The notes: generated by a model from the letters alone, not told the origin. Shown: positions 1 through 7,960, counted from the first letter of the stretch. The stretch is DNA of 64,000 bases from Pseudomonas fluorescens (GCF_004683905.1 NZ_CP038438.1:2666001-2730000); one strand, 5' to 3'. Numbers and translations are program-made.

Positions 1-1
1 T

Positions 2-1105
2 CTGGCGCTGGCGCATTACCGGGTCAGCCCGGCGAGCCAGCCGATCCACCTGTTCCGTGCACAGGAACTGATGGAAGGCCAGTCATTGCCGAGCTCGACG
101 CGCGGCTGGGAAGAGCGCTTCGACATTGGCTTGCTGCGCTGCATCGACATCCCCGGCGACCACCGGACCATGATGAAGCACCCGCACATCCAAGCGCTTG
201 GCCAGGCCATTACCCAGGCGCTGGAAACCCTGGTGACGCCGGAACCGGCGCTGTATCAACCGCTGCTGACGATTCAGACCGGGCAGCCGGGGCATGCGCC
301 GATTTTCTGTGTGCCGGGGGCGGGTGACAGCGTCACCGGGTTCATTCACCTGACCGAGGCGATCGGCCCGGAGTGGCCGATCATCGGCCTGCAACCGCGC
401 GGGCTGGACGGCGTCAGTGTGCCGCACAGCGCGGTCGAAGCCGCTGCCGCGTTCTACCTGCAAGCCATCGAGCAGATCCACCCGCAGGGGCCGCTGCACC
501 TGATCGGCCATTCGTTCGGCGGCTGGGTCGCGCATGCCATGGCTGCGCAGTTGCAGGCGGCCGGGCGCGAGGTGGCTTCGCTGACCTTGATCGACAGCGA
601 GGCACCGGGCGGTGACGGCACGGCGGGCAAGCCGTACACGGCCACTGCCGCGCTGCAACGGCTGATTGACACCCTGCAGTTATCCTGTGGCAAATCGCTG
701 GGCATCGATCCTGCGACCTTCGCCAACGCCGACGACACCACGCAACTGCGTCTGCTGCACGACGGCATGGTGCGCGCCGGGGTGTTGTCGGAGCGCGCGG
801 CGCCGGACGCGATGCATGGCCCGGTACGCACCTTCGCCAGCGCCTTGCGCACGGTCTATCAACCGCGACTGGCCTATACCGGGCCGGTGCGGCTGGTACT
901 GGTCGATGACCCGACGCTGGACGAGTGGGGCAATCAGCGCGAACAGGCGGCGGTGCTTGAAGGCTGGCAGCGGCAGGTCAGCGATCTGGCGGTGTGGTAC
1001 GGGCCGGGCAACCACTTCACGATTCTCAAGGCGCCCAACGTCTTCAGTTTCGCCGCGTGGTGGCATGACGGCCTGGCGCTGACGGTCGGCGAAGTGCTGT
1101 CCTGA
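2..1105 (+). CDS. Non-ribosomal peptide synthetase, C-terminal end with tandem thioesterase (partial)
   Basis: The reading frame is already open at base 2, so only the last 367 residues of a larger protein are present. The first ~60 residues are the tail of one thioesterase, including its catalytic His in the motif PGDHR (His codon at 161-163). A second, complete thioesterase follows. It has the nucleophile motif GHSFGG (Ser codon at 512-514) and a catalytic His in GPGNHF (codon at 1013-1015). Two type I thioesterases at the end of the last synthetase are typical of Pseudomonas cyclic lipopeptide NRPSs such as the arthrofactin, massetolide and viscosin enzymes. They release and cyclise the peptide. 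The macAB genes that follow fit this. The peptide cannot be named because no adenylation domain is in the window. A pyoverdine synthetase is less likely because those usually end in a single thioesterase. Confidence 0.9.
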   Translation: MALAHYRVSPASQPIHLFRAQELMEGQSLPSSTRGWEERFDIGLLRCIDIPGDHRTMMKHPHIQALGQAITQALETLVTPEPALYQPLLTIQTGQPGHAPIFCVPGAGDSVTGFIHLTEAIGPEWPIIGLQPRGLDGVSVPHSAVEAAAAFYLQAIEQIHPQGPLHLIGHSFGGWVAHAMAAQLQAAGREVASLTLIDSEAPGGDGTAGKPYTATAALQRLIDTLQLSCGKSLGIDPATFANADDTTQLRLLHDGMVRAGVLSERAAPDAMHGPVRTFASALRTVYQPRLAYTGPVRLVLVDDPTLDEWGNQREQAAVLEGWQRQVSDLAVWYGPGNHFTILKAPNVFSFAAWWHDGLALTVGEVLS

Positions 1106-1124
1106 GTGTGGTTGTTCTATCAAG

Positions 1125-1143
1125 ACCCGGCCGCTGGCCGGGT
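1125..1143 (+). promoter_or_regulatory. GC-rich hairpin between NRPS and macA
   Basis: ACCCGGCC, a 3-base loop and GGCCGGGT form a perfect 8-bp stem 20 bases after the NRPS stop and 28 bases before the macA start. No T-run follows. It is therefore more likely an mRNA-stabilising or partial attenuation hairpin than a full terminator, and macAB could still be transcribed from the NRPS promoter. Confidence 0.5.
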
Positions 1144-1171
1144 TCATCCCTGAACGGACTTGTGGTTATTT

Positions 1172-2320
1172 ATGGAAAAGTCGAAGTTGCGCAAAGTCGG
1201 TATGGGGTTGGCATTGGCGGCGGTGGCCGGGTTGGTGCTGTACACGGTGCAGGCACCGGCCGAAGCGCCGAAATACCAGACCGCCCCGGTCGAACGCTCG
1301 GATATCGAAAACACTGTGCTAGCTACCGGTTTGCTGGAAGGCGTCAAGCAGGTGGACGTCGGTGCCCAGGTGTCGGGGCAGTTGAAGTCGCTCAAGGTCA
1401 AGGTGGGCGACAAGGTGAAGAAGGGCCAGTGGCTGGCCGAGATCGATCCGCTGGTGCTGCAGAACACCCTGCGGCAGGCGCAGGTCGATGAGGAAAACCT
1501 GCAGGCGCAAAAGCGCGCCACACAAGCCCAGCTCAAGCAGACCAAAGCGATTTACCAGCGCTATCAGAACCTGCAGGAAGACGCGTCGATCTCGCGTCAG
1601 GACTTCGAAACCGCGCAATCGGACTACGAGGTGCAGCAGGCCAATCTGCTGTCGCTGGACGCGCAGATCAAAAGTGCGCACATCCAGATCGACACCGCCA
1701 AGGTCAACCTCGCGTATACGCGGATCGTCGCGCCGATCGATGGCGACGTGGTCGGCATCGTCACCCAGGAAGGCCAGACCGTGATTGCTAACCAGTTGGC
1801 GCCGATCCTGCTGAAACTGGCGGATCTGGATACCATGACCATCAAGGCCCAGGTGTCGGAGGCCGATGTGATTCATATCGCGCCGGGGCAGCAGGTGTAT
1901 TTCACTATTCTCGGCGAAGACAAACGCTATTACGGCAAGCTGCGCGGCACTGAGCCGGCGCCGCAGAACTTCCTCGAAACACCGCCGGCCGGTACGCCGA
2001 AACAAAACACCGCAGTGTTTTACAACGCGCTGTTCGAGGTGCCCAATCCCGACCATCGCTTGCGCATCTCGATGACCGCGCAAGTGCGCATCGTCCTCGA
2101 TACCGCGCAATCGGTGCTGACCGTGCCGGTGGCCGCGCTTGGGCCACGCAACGCCGATGGCAGCTTTCCGGTGCGGGTGCTCGATGCCAAGGGCCAGGCG
2201 CAGTCGCGCAACGTGCAGACCGGGATCAACAACAACGTCAAAGTGCAGATCAATCAGGGCCTCAGCGAAGGCGAGCGGGTGGTGATCGGTGATCCGTTGC
2301 CCGCCGTGGCGGGGGCTTGA
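1172..2320 (+). CDS. macA: MacA-like periplasmic adaptor of lipopeptide exporter
   Basis: This 382-residue protein is a membrane fusion (HlyD/RND-adaptor) protein that links an inner-membrane MacB transporter to an outer-membrane channel. An N-terminal membrane anchor (residues ~8-25) is followed by a biotinyl-lipoyl half-motif (VDVGAQVSGQL), a long alpha-helical hairpin rich in Gln, Lys and Glu (~95-165), the second lipoyl half (RIVAPIDGDVVG) and beta-barrel domains. ATG at 1172 was chosen over an upstream TTG at 1160 because it places the basic residues directly before the membrane segment. The stop lies 2 bases before macB, so the pair is one operon. In Pseudomonas lipopeptide clusters this gene follows the last NRPS and helps secrete the product. 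No TolC-like gene is present here, so the channel is probably encoded elsewhere. Confidence 0.92.
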   Translation: MEKSKLRKVGMGLALAAVAGLVLYTVQAPAEAPKYQTAPVERSDIENTVLATGLLEGVKQVDVGAQVSGQLKSLKVKVGDKVKKGQWLAEIDPLVLQNTLRQAQVDEENLQAQKRATQAQLKQTKAIYQRYQNLQEDASISRQDFETAQSDYEVQQANLLSLDAQIKSAHIQIDTAKVNLAYTRIVAPIDGDVVGIVTQEGQTVIANQLAPILLKLADLDTMTIKAQVSEADVIHIAPGQQVYFTILGEDKRYYGKLRGTEPAPQNFLETPPAGTPKQNTAVFYNALFEVPNPDHRLRISMTAQVRIVLDTAQSVLTVPVAALGPRNADGSFPVRVLDAKGQAQSRNVQTGINNNVKVQINQGLSEGERVVIGDPLPAVAGA

Positions 2321-2322
2321 GC

Positions 2323-4281
2323 ATGACGCAGGCGTTGCTGCAACTGACTGGCATCACCCGCAGTTTCACTGCCGGCGACCGCGAATTTCTCGCGCTGAAG
2401 GACATCAACCTGACGATCAACGCCGGAGAAATGGTGGCGATCATCGGCGCCTCCGGCTCCGGCAAATCAACCCTGATGAACATCCTCGGCTGCCTCGATT
2501 ACGCCACCGCCGGCAGCTACAAGATTAACGGCCAAGAGACCCGCGACCTTGACGATCAGGCGCTGGCCGAGCTGCGCCGCGATTACTTCGGTTTCATCTT
2601 CCAGCGCTATCACTTGCTGCCGCACCTGAGCGCGATGCACAACGTCGAGATGCCGGCCATCTACGCCGGCATCCCCGCGCCGCAACGCCACGCCCGCGCC
2701 CGCGAGCTGCTGGCGCGTCTGGGTCTCGACGGGCACCTGACGCACCGTCCGAGTCAGCTCTCCGGCGGTCAGCAGCAGCGGGTGAGTATCGCCCGGGCCT
2801 TGATGAATGGCGGTGAAGTGATTCTCGCCGACGAACCCACCGGCGCCCTCGACACCGCCAGCGGCAAGGAAGTGATGCGCATCCTGCTGGAGCTGCACGC
2901 GGCCGGGCACACGGTGATTCTGGTGACCCACGACCCGAAAGTCGCGGCCAACGCCGAACGCATCATCGAAGTCAGCGACGGTGAAATCCTCAGCGACCGG
3001 CGCAACCAGCGCGACACCGGGCAACTGTCGGACGAAGAGGAGGTGCCGCCCAAACCACCGGCGACACGCCGTTTGGTCGCCAGCCTCGGGCTGTTCAAGG
3101 AAGCGTTCAACATGGCCTGGGTGGCGCTGATTTCGCACCGCATGCGCACCTTGTTGACCATGCTCGGGATCGTCATCGGCATCACCTCGGTGGTGTCGAT
3201 TTCGGCGATCGGCGAGGGCGCGAAAAACTACGTGCTCAAGGACATTTCGGCGATCGGCAGCAACACCATCGATATCTATTCCGGCAGCAGTTTCGGCGAC
3301 AAACGCGCCGCGTCGATCGAGACACTGGTGCCGGCCGACGTCACCGCGCTGAATCAACTGTATTACGTCGACAGCGCCACCCCGGTGGTCGGTCGCAGCA
3401 TGCTTCTGCGTTATCGCAACATCGACCTCGATGCGCAGATCAACGGTGTCAGTGATCAGTATTTCCAGGTTCGCGGAATCAAACTGGAGGCGGGCATCAC
3501 CTTCAGCGAAACCGACGCCCGGCGTCAGGCGCAGGTGGTGGTGATCGACTACAACACCCGGCATCGGCTGTTCGCCGAGGGCGTCGATCCGCTGGGCCAG
3601 GTGATCCTGATCGGCAACCTGCCGTGCACGGTGATCGGCGTGGCGGCCGAGAACAAAAACCTGTTTGCCTCCGGCAAGACTCTCAACGTCTGGGTGCCCT
3701 ACGAAACCGCCGCCGGCCGTATCCTGGGCCAACGTTTTCTCGACAGCATCAGCGTACGGATCAAGGACGGCCAGTCGAGCAAAGTGGTGGAAAATCACGT
3801 CACCCAATTGATGCTGCAACGCCACGGCATCAAGGACTTCTACACCAACAACCTCGACAGCGTGATGCAGACCGTGCAGAAAACCAGCCGCTCGCTGGCC
3901 TTGCTGCTGTCGCTGATCGCGGTGATTTCGCTGGTGGTCGGCGGCATCGGCGTGATGAACATCATGCTGGTGTCGGTCACCGAGCGTACCCGCGAGATCG
4001 GCATTCGCATGGCGGTCGGCGCACGGCAGTCGGACATCCGTCAGCAGTTTCTGGTGGAGGCGGTGATGGTCTGCTTGCTCGGCGGGGCCATCGGCATTTC
4101 CCTGTCGTATGCCATCGGCCATCTGTTTTCGCTGTTCATCAAGGAATGGGAGATGGTGTTCTCCATGGCCTCGGTGCTGACGGCGGTGATCTGCTCGACG
4201 CTGATCGGCATCGTCTTCGGCTTCGTCCCCGCGCGCAATGCATCGCGCCTCGATCCGATCGAGGCGCTGGCGCGGGACTGA
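2323..4281 (+). CDS. macB: MacB-like ABC transporter (ATPase-permease fusion) for lipopeptide export
   Basis: This 652-residue protein matches the usual MacB length. The N-terminal ABC domain has Walker A GASGSGKST (~43-51), signature LSGGQQQR, Walker B VILADEPTGALD and an H-loop (ILVTHD). A linker follows, then one membrane segment near residue 275, the large periplasmic MacB_PCD domain and three C-terminal membrane segments with the FtsX-like motif TREIGIRMAVGAR. MacB works as a mechanotransmitter with MacA and does not move substrate through its own membrane domain. ATG at 2323 is preferred to TTG at 2317. A strong terminator follows at 4331-4360. PvdT, the pyoverdine-recycling paralogue, is the main alternative, but the tandem-thioesterase NRPS upstream argues for lipopeptide export. 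Confidence 0.92.
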   Translation: MTQALLQLTGITRSFTAGDREFLALKDINLTINAGEMVAIIGASGSGKSTLMNILGCLDYATAGSYKINGQETRDLDDQALAELRRDYFGFIFQRYHLLPHLSAMHNVEMPAIYAGIPAPQRHARARELLARLGLDGHLTHRPSQLSGGQQQRVSIARALMNGGEVILADEPTGALDTASGKEVMRILLELHAAGHTVILVTHDPKVAANAERIIEVSDGEILSDRRNQRDTGQLSDEEEVPPKPPATRRLVASLGLFKEAFNMAWVALISHRMRTLLTMLGIVIGITSVVSISAIGEGAKNYVLKDISAIGSNTIDIYSGSSFGDKRAASIETLVPADVTALNQLYYVDSATPVVGRSMLLRYRNIDLDAQINGVSDQYFQVRGIKLEAGITFSETDARRQAQVVVIDYNTRHRLFAEGVDPLGQVILIGNLPCTVIGVAAENKNLFASGKTLNVWVPYETAAGRILGQRFLDSISVRIKDGQSSKVVENHVTQLMLQRHGIKDFYTNNLDSVMQTVQKTSRSLALLLSLIAVISLVVGGIGVMNIMLVSVTERTREIGIRMAVGARQSDIRQQFLVEAVMVCLLGGAIGISLSYAIGHLFSLFIKEWEMVFSMASVLTAVICSTLIGIVFGFVPARNASRLDPIEALARD

Positions 4282-4330
4282 TTGCCGAAGCTGATTGGCC
4301 GGGCTCGTGCCTGAAGTGCAAAAATCGAAA

Positions 4331-4360
4331 GGGACGGGTCATGAACCCGTCCCTGTTTTT
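4331..4360 (+). terminator. Rho-independent terminator after macB
   Basis: GGGACGGGT (4331-4339), a 5-base loop and ACCCGTCCC (4345-4353) form a perfect 9-bp stem, followed by a T-run from 4355. It lies 50 bases after the macB stop and should end the NRPS-macAB transcript. Confidence 0.88.
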
Positions 4361-4372
4361 CGCTTTCCAACT

Positions 4373-4620
4373 GTGGGAGCTGGCTTGCCAGCGATGGCGG
4401 CCTACCCGCCGACCAACTCCCACCTGAATGCACTCATTCCAACTGTGGGAGCGGGCTTGCTCGCGAAAGCGGCCTCACAGTCGACCAATCCCCAACTGAA
4501 TACACTCGGTCAAATTGTGGGAGCTGGCTTGCCAGCGATGGCGGCCTACAAGACGATCACCCTCCCACTGAATGCACTCATTCCAACTGTGGGAGCGAGC
4601 TTGCTCGCGAAAGCGGCTTG
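4373..4620 (+). repeat. Four REP elements in direct tandem, exact 72-bp period
   Basis: REP sequences starting GTGGGAGC begin at 4373, 4445, 4517 and 4589, each 72 bases apart. Copies 1 and 3 carry the GGCTTGCCAGCGATGGC form. Copies 2 and 4 carry the GCTTGCTCGCGAAAGC form. The spacers also match (they contain AATGCACTCATTCCAACT or a close variant). The real duplication unit may therefore be 144 bp, copied once. No gene lies between 4282 and 4810. The stretch 4621-4810 holds nothing else that could be recognised, though the promoter of the downstream leader must be within it. Confidence 0.9.
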
Positions 4621-4810
4621 CCAGACAACATCAAAACAACAGAGCAAACCCCGCACATAAACATAACCCCGCAACCACGTTTAAAGTACACGAACCGTTA
4701 CGCCATAACGGCTACAACGCCTTGCGCCGTTACCTACGCGTACGCCAGAATCCGCCGGCTTACACGACTATGGGTCGGGCTATATCGTTTCCCTGTCACT
4801 GAAAATCAGT

Positions 4811-4970
4811 GATCGGGTTTGGTAGCCCGTTTCTAAGTGTGATGGCGACGCCATATGCAGTCCCTTTTCAGGGGGACTCGATTTTTTATGGTGGCCATGC
4901 GTGGGGCTCCTTCGGGAGCGCCGGGTTTTCCTGCTTAGACCGGTCTACCAACCCGCGTATGGCCGCCACC
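4811..4970 (+). ncRNA. C4-antisense-RNA-like structured leader
   Basis: This stretch folds into a compact structure. Hairpins can be drawn at 4842-4854 (ATGGC/GCCAT), 4859-4878 (AGTCCC/GGGACT) and 4906-4919 (GCTCC, TTCG tetraloop, GGAGC). Longer-range stems pair GGTGGC at 4890-4895 with GCCACC at 4965-4970, and GGGTTTGGTAG at 4815-4825 with CTACCAACCC at 4945-4954. Two exposed segments, TCCTGCTTAG (4929-4938) and CTACCAA (4945-4951), are complementary to two sites downstream next to the ribosome-binding site. That layout (antisense a and b, targets a' and b') is the design of the phage P1/P7 C4 antisense RNA family. The family name is from memory and needs a covariance-model search; the pairings are direct observations. 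Confidence 0.72.
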
Positions 4971-5018
4971 CTCGTTTGGTAGCGAGAGTGATGGCTCCTT
5001 ACTTTTGCTAAGCAGGAG
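4971..5018 (+). promoter_or_regulatory. Target sites (a', b') of the C4-like RNA and sequestered Shine-Dalgarno
   Basis: Site a' is TTTGGTAG (4975-4982), presented in the loop of a CTCG/CGAG hairpin. Its first seven pairs match CTACCAA at 4945-4951. Site b' is CTAAGCAGGA (5008-5017). It is perfectly complementary over 10 bases to 4929-4938 and overlaps the AGGAG ribosome-binding site (5014-5018) of the gene starting at 5027. Pairing at b' would block translation initiation. Confidence 0.7.
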
Positions 5019-5026
5019 CTTCACCT

Positions 5027-5398
5027 ATGTTCAAAGCCACACCCAACCCCCCGGACACCTCGATCCCGTACGACCCGGCCCTCGACCCGCAGAAGATAAA
5101 AGCGGCAACCGATCGCGCCATCAATTTCTACCTCCACCCCGGCGCACTGAAGATCTCGGTCCCTTCAACCTCGTCATGCAAGGCGAACAGAATTTTCCTC
5201 ATCGACCCCACCGTGGACGAAGAAACCTTGCTCGTCGAAGCCTGCGAATCATTAGCCGCCGCCAGCGACATGGCCCGTGATATCGGCGACACCGTCGATA
5301 ACCCACAGCGCCGGGCCATGCTGGTGCTGCATCAGGTGATCATGCTCAGTGAACTGATGGTCAACCGAGTACTGGACGGCCGTCGCATCCCGAACTAA
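5027..5398 (+). CDS. DUF6124-like (DUF3077-like) small protein, C4-leader controlled
   Basis: This 123-residue protein begins MFKATPNPPDT and contains the pattern ATDRAINFYL ... FLIDPTVDEETLLVEACESLAAASDMA. It belongs to a family of small proteins common and often multicopy in Pseudomonas, which I recall as DUF6124 (formerly mixed with DUF3077). No function is known. It is predicted soluble and mostly helical, with no signal peptide. The ATG at 5027 is preceded by AGGAG, the site masked by the antisense-like leader. A paralogue follows at 5539. The gene sits between the lipopeptide exporter and its likely LuxR regulator, where it does not obviously belong, which suggests insertion or independent control. 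Confidence 0.8.
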   Translation: MFKATPNPPDTSIPYDPALDPQKIKAATDRAINFYLHPGALKISVPSTSSCKANRIFLIDPTVDEETLLVEACESLAAASDMARDIGDTVDNPQRRAMLVLHQVIMLSELMVNRVLDGRRIPN

Positions 5399-5410
5399 TC
5401 ACGCGGCCCC

Positions 5411-5497
5411 CTGTAGGAGCTGCCGAAGGCTGCGATCTTTTGATTTTGTTTTTTAAAAGCAACATCAAAAGATCGCAGCCTTCGGCAGCTCCTACAG
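5411..5497. repeat. Large perfect inverted repeat (34-bp arms)
   Basis: Bases 5411-5444 are exactly complementary to 5464-5497, with a 19-base loop. Each arm begins or ends with CTGTAGGAGCTGCCG, the second common REP/intergenic-repeat type in fluorescens pseudomonads. The element lies between the two paralogous small genes and could act as a transcription-reducing hairpin or a processing site. Confidence 0.92.
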
Positions 5498-5538
5498 GAA
5501 GTGATTCTTCCAAAGTGCCCCGATCGGAGTTCCAGCTG

Positions 5539-5898
5539 ATGCCCGAAACCCCACCCAATCTGCCAATCACAGACCCGCTATCGCCGTACGAATCCCTCAA
5601 CTCCAGAAAGCTCCACGAAGCCGCCGAACGCGCCCTCGACCATTACCTCGCGCCCGCGAACATCATGGCAACGCCGTACACCCCCAGCAGCATGTTCCTG
5701 GTCAACCCGCAAACCGACACCGAATCCCTGCTGGCCAACGCCTGCGAATCCCTGGCCTCGGCCACCGTCATGCTTGGTGATTTCGCCGGCACGCTAGAAG
5801 GGCCAAGCCGCAATACGGTGTTGGGCATTGCGCAGGTGGTGATGCTGGGGGAGTTGGCGGTGAATCAGGCGCTGGATAGAGTCGTGCCGAAGGATTAG
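5539..5898 (+). CDS. DUF6124-like small protein (second copy)
   Basis: This 119-residue paralogue of the preceding small protein contains SPYESLNSRKLHEAAERALDHY and NPQTDTESLLANACESLASATVMLGDFAG, the best-conserved blocks of the family. The start at 5539 (MPETPPN) follows CGGAG at 5525-5529. The longer frame from 5440 was rejected because its extra 33 residues are translated from the palindrome. Unlike the first copy it has no C4-like leader: the palindrome stands in that position. Function unknown. A bidirectional terminator follows. Confidence 0.8.
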   Translation: MPETPPNLPITDPLSPYESLNSRKLHEAAERALDHYLAPANIMATPYTPSSMFLVNPQTDTESLLANACESLASATVMLGDFAGTLEGPSRNTVLGIAQVVMLGELAVNQALDRVVPKD

Positions 5899-5913
5899 GC
5901 CCCCAATGTAAAA

Positions 5914-5946
5914 AACCGCCGTCCGGGGAGGGCGGCGGTTTTTTTC
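5914..5946. terminator. Bidirectional terminator
   Basis: AAAACCGCCGTCC and GGGCGGCGGTTTTTTT form a GC-rich stem flanked by A and T runs, so it can end transcription from both sides. It separates the second DUF6124-like gene from the converging luxR-type gene. Confidence 0.88.
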
Positions 5947-5959
5947 TTCAGTGGCGGAC

Positions 5960-6718
5960 TCAGGCCGCGCTGGTGGCGGTGGACGTGTCCTCCGGCGAAT
6001 ACATCCAGCGCATCAACGAATGCCGGCCGCTGATCCCCAGTTTGATCGCGGCGCGTTTGAGGTAGCTTTCCACTGTGTTGACCTTCAGTTGCAACTGTTC
6101 GGCCAGCTCCGGCGCGGTACGCCCGGCGAGCAGGCCGATGCACACTTCGGTTTCGCGATTGGACAGCCTCAGGCCCAGTTGCTGCAAACGCTCGTTGAAG
6201 CGCAGCCGCAGGTTTTCCAGGCCCTGTTGCGCGCCGTCAGCGCCGGGCGACGGGTCTTCTGGGTTGGTCTGCTGGGGTTGCAGGGCGTGAATGTGTTTTT
6301 CCACCATCGGCAACAGCACCGGAGAAATGTCCTGCAACAAACTCTGCTCCTGAGCCGAGAATCGTTGCGACTGGTCGTTGCGATACACCGAAATCACGTA
6401 GCGGTAGCCGTCCTTGCGCCGGGTCAGGTGTAGCTGCGAGGCGTCGGCGCTGGCCGCGTCTGGCGTGTCTATCGGCTCGCTCGAGCGTGCGGCAATCTGT
6501 TCGCAGAATACCGTTTCAGCCTGCTGGGCCGAGTCTTGGCCGGTTTCCGGCGGGTTGCGATGGGCGGGGCGGCCCACCGGCTCGACGCGCATCTGGCGAA
6601 TGTGTGTGGCGTCCACCGCCAGTTGTGTCTGGATCAGGTCATGCAGCATCCGCGGAAAGTGCCGGCTGCCGGTGCTCGCAATGACTTTACCGATGTGGGG
6701 AAACAGGTGTGAATTCAT
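5960..6718 (-). CDS. LuxR-family transcriptional regulator (lipopeptide cluster type)
   Basis: This protein of about 252 residues has a C-terminal LuxR/NarL helix-turn-helix: LSNRETEVCIGLLAGRT, then QLKVNTVESYLKRAAIKLGI. It has no receiver domain and no recognisable acyl-homoserine-lactone pocket. In several Pseudomonas lipopeptide clusters a LuxR-type gene of this build lies just past macAB and activates the NRPS genes, so this is its likely role. ATG at 6718 (MNSHLF) was chosen; the frame stays open to 6793, with further ATGs at 6724 and 6727, so the exact start is uncertain. It is transcribed toward macB and ends at the shared terminator. Confidence 0.82.
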   Translation of the reverse strand: MNSHLFPHIGKVIASTGSRHFPRMLHDLIQTQLAVDATHIRQMRVEPVGRPAHRNPPETGQDSAQQAETVFCEQIAARSSEPIDTPDAASADASQLHLTRRKDGYRYVISVYRNDQSQRFSAQEQSLLQDISPVLLPMVEKHIHALQPQQTNPEDPSPGADGAQQGLENLRLRFNERLQQLGLRLSNRETEVCIGLLAGRTAPELAEQLQLKVNTVESYLKRAAIKLGISGRHSLMRWMYSPEDTSTATSAA

Positions 6719-6867
6719 AAACATCATCCATGAGTTGCAGGTGAAACAGTCCCATTCCTGACCTGCGTCGAGCATGTTCCCTGGTCGGCGCAAATGTCAG
6801 GATGTGGATCCTATCCTAGTACAACGTTTGAAAGACGGTTTAATGAAGGTGTTATTAGCTCATAACC

Positions 6868-7791
6868 TCATTCGAGCTTTTCCGGCGCCACCACCCACAC
6901 ACTGCATGGCATCCGGTACAGCAGGTGTTCGACGGTGCTACCGATCAGGCGGCCCATGCCCCGGTGCGCGACGCGGCCCATGACGATTACGTCAATGTCG
7001 TACGCGTCGGCGTAACTGGCCAGTACCTTGGCCGGGTCGCCCATGATCATGTGCTGGTTTTCTGCCGGAATATCGTTGCGCTCGGCCAGTTCACGAAAGG
7101 CTTCGCCCTGGGCATCGAACAGCGCCTTGGCGGCGCTGGAGGAAAAGAACGCCGAGGCATGATCGAAACCGAATTCGGCGGCGCTGATCGAGGACAGGTC
7201 GTGGGCGTAGATCACGTCCAGCTCGGCTTTACACAAACTTGCCAGTTTGCCGGCTTCGTACAGGATCCGGTCGTTCAGACCCTGGTACTGCCCATCGCGA
7301 TGGAACGGGTCGACCGCCGCGACAATACGCCGTGGCAGAGCATGTTGCACATGGCTGACAAAGTGCAGCGGCACCGGGCACTCGCGCAGCAGATGCACAT
7401 CCAGCGGGGTGAACATCAGGCGTGACAGCAGCGATTCGTGCTCCAGTGTCTTGATCAGCGCCGCCATCGGCTGTTCGCGCAGGTGAATGAGGATTTCCTC
7501 CAGCGGACTTTCGACCCAGACCACCTCGGTGGTGACGTGCACCCCGAGTTTGCGCAGCGGCCGAGCCTGGTCTTCGAGCCATTGGTGATGGCGCTCGACG
7601 TAGCCCAGGCGCATTTGCTCCAGCGCCTGTTCATTGACCAGCCCGGCAGTCGCCAGGCCTTCCAGATAATCGAACGCAACGATGTGCAAGGCCGCGTCAG
7701 ACGCCTTGGCCAGCGCGGCGGCGCGTTCGAAAGCCGGGCTGTTTTTCATCAGGGGCGAAACCACCAGCATGAAACGCGATTGCTCAGACAT
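6868..7791 (-). CDS. Universal stress protein, tandem Usp domains
   Basis: This 307-residue cytoplasmic protein has two Usp folds, the UspE-type build. The second half has the nucleotide-binding signature DVIVMGRVAHRGMGRLIGSTVEHLL. The ATG at 7791 follows GGGAG. An FNR-type box lies about 105 bases upstream. Proteins of this type in P. aeruginosa are induced by Anr and support survival during anaerobic energy starvation. It shares the SPLMKNSPAFERAAALAKA-type N-terminus with the two other Usp genes in this block (10882 and 13581), so the three are paralogues. Confidence 0.9.
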   Translation of the reverse strand: MSEQSRFMLVVSPLMKNSPAFERAAALAKASDAALHIVAFDYLEGLATAGLVNEQALEQMRLGYVERHHQWLEDQARPLRKLGVHVTTEVVWVESPLEEILIHLREQPMAALIKTLEHESLLSRLMFTPLDVHLLRECPVPLHFVSHVQHALPRRIVAAVDPFHRDGQYQGLNDRILYEAGKLASLCKAELDVIYAHDLSSISAAEFGFDHASAFFSSSAAKALFDAQGEAFRELAERNDIPAENQHMIMGDPAKVLASYADAYDIDVIVMGRVAHRGMGRLIGSTVEHLLYRMPCSVWVVAPEKLE

Positions 7792-7893
7792 GACAAATCT
7801 CCCGTGGTTGATCGCACACACGACGCGAAAAGGCGGCGCGGTGTTCGGGCCGTGAGCCTTGCGCCCATCGTGGCGCCGGCATAGCGGGCGGGA

Positions 7894-7907
7894 TTGATAT
7901 TTGTCAA
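7894..7907. promoter_or_regulatory. FNR/Anr-type box upstream of the first Usp gene
   Basis: TTGAT-ATTT-GTCAA matches the consensus TTGAT-N4-ATCAA in 9 of 10 fixed positions. It lies in the 376-bp gap between the Usp gene (start 7791, minus strand) and the alcohol dehydrogenase gene (start 8168). Confidence 0.75.
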
Positions 7908-7960
7908 CGGGACGATTCGGCAGCACAGCTCATCGGACGCGCGGTATGTGGTGACCGTAA

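Noticed and set aside
1172..4281. PvdR/PvdT pyoverdine recycling pump
   Set aside because: The upstream NRPS ends in tandem thioesterases and no opmQ-like gene follows, which fits a lipopeptide exporter better.
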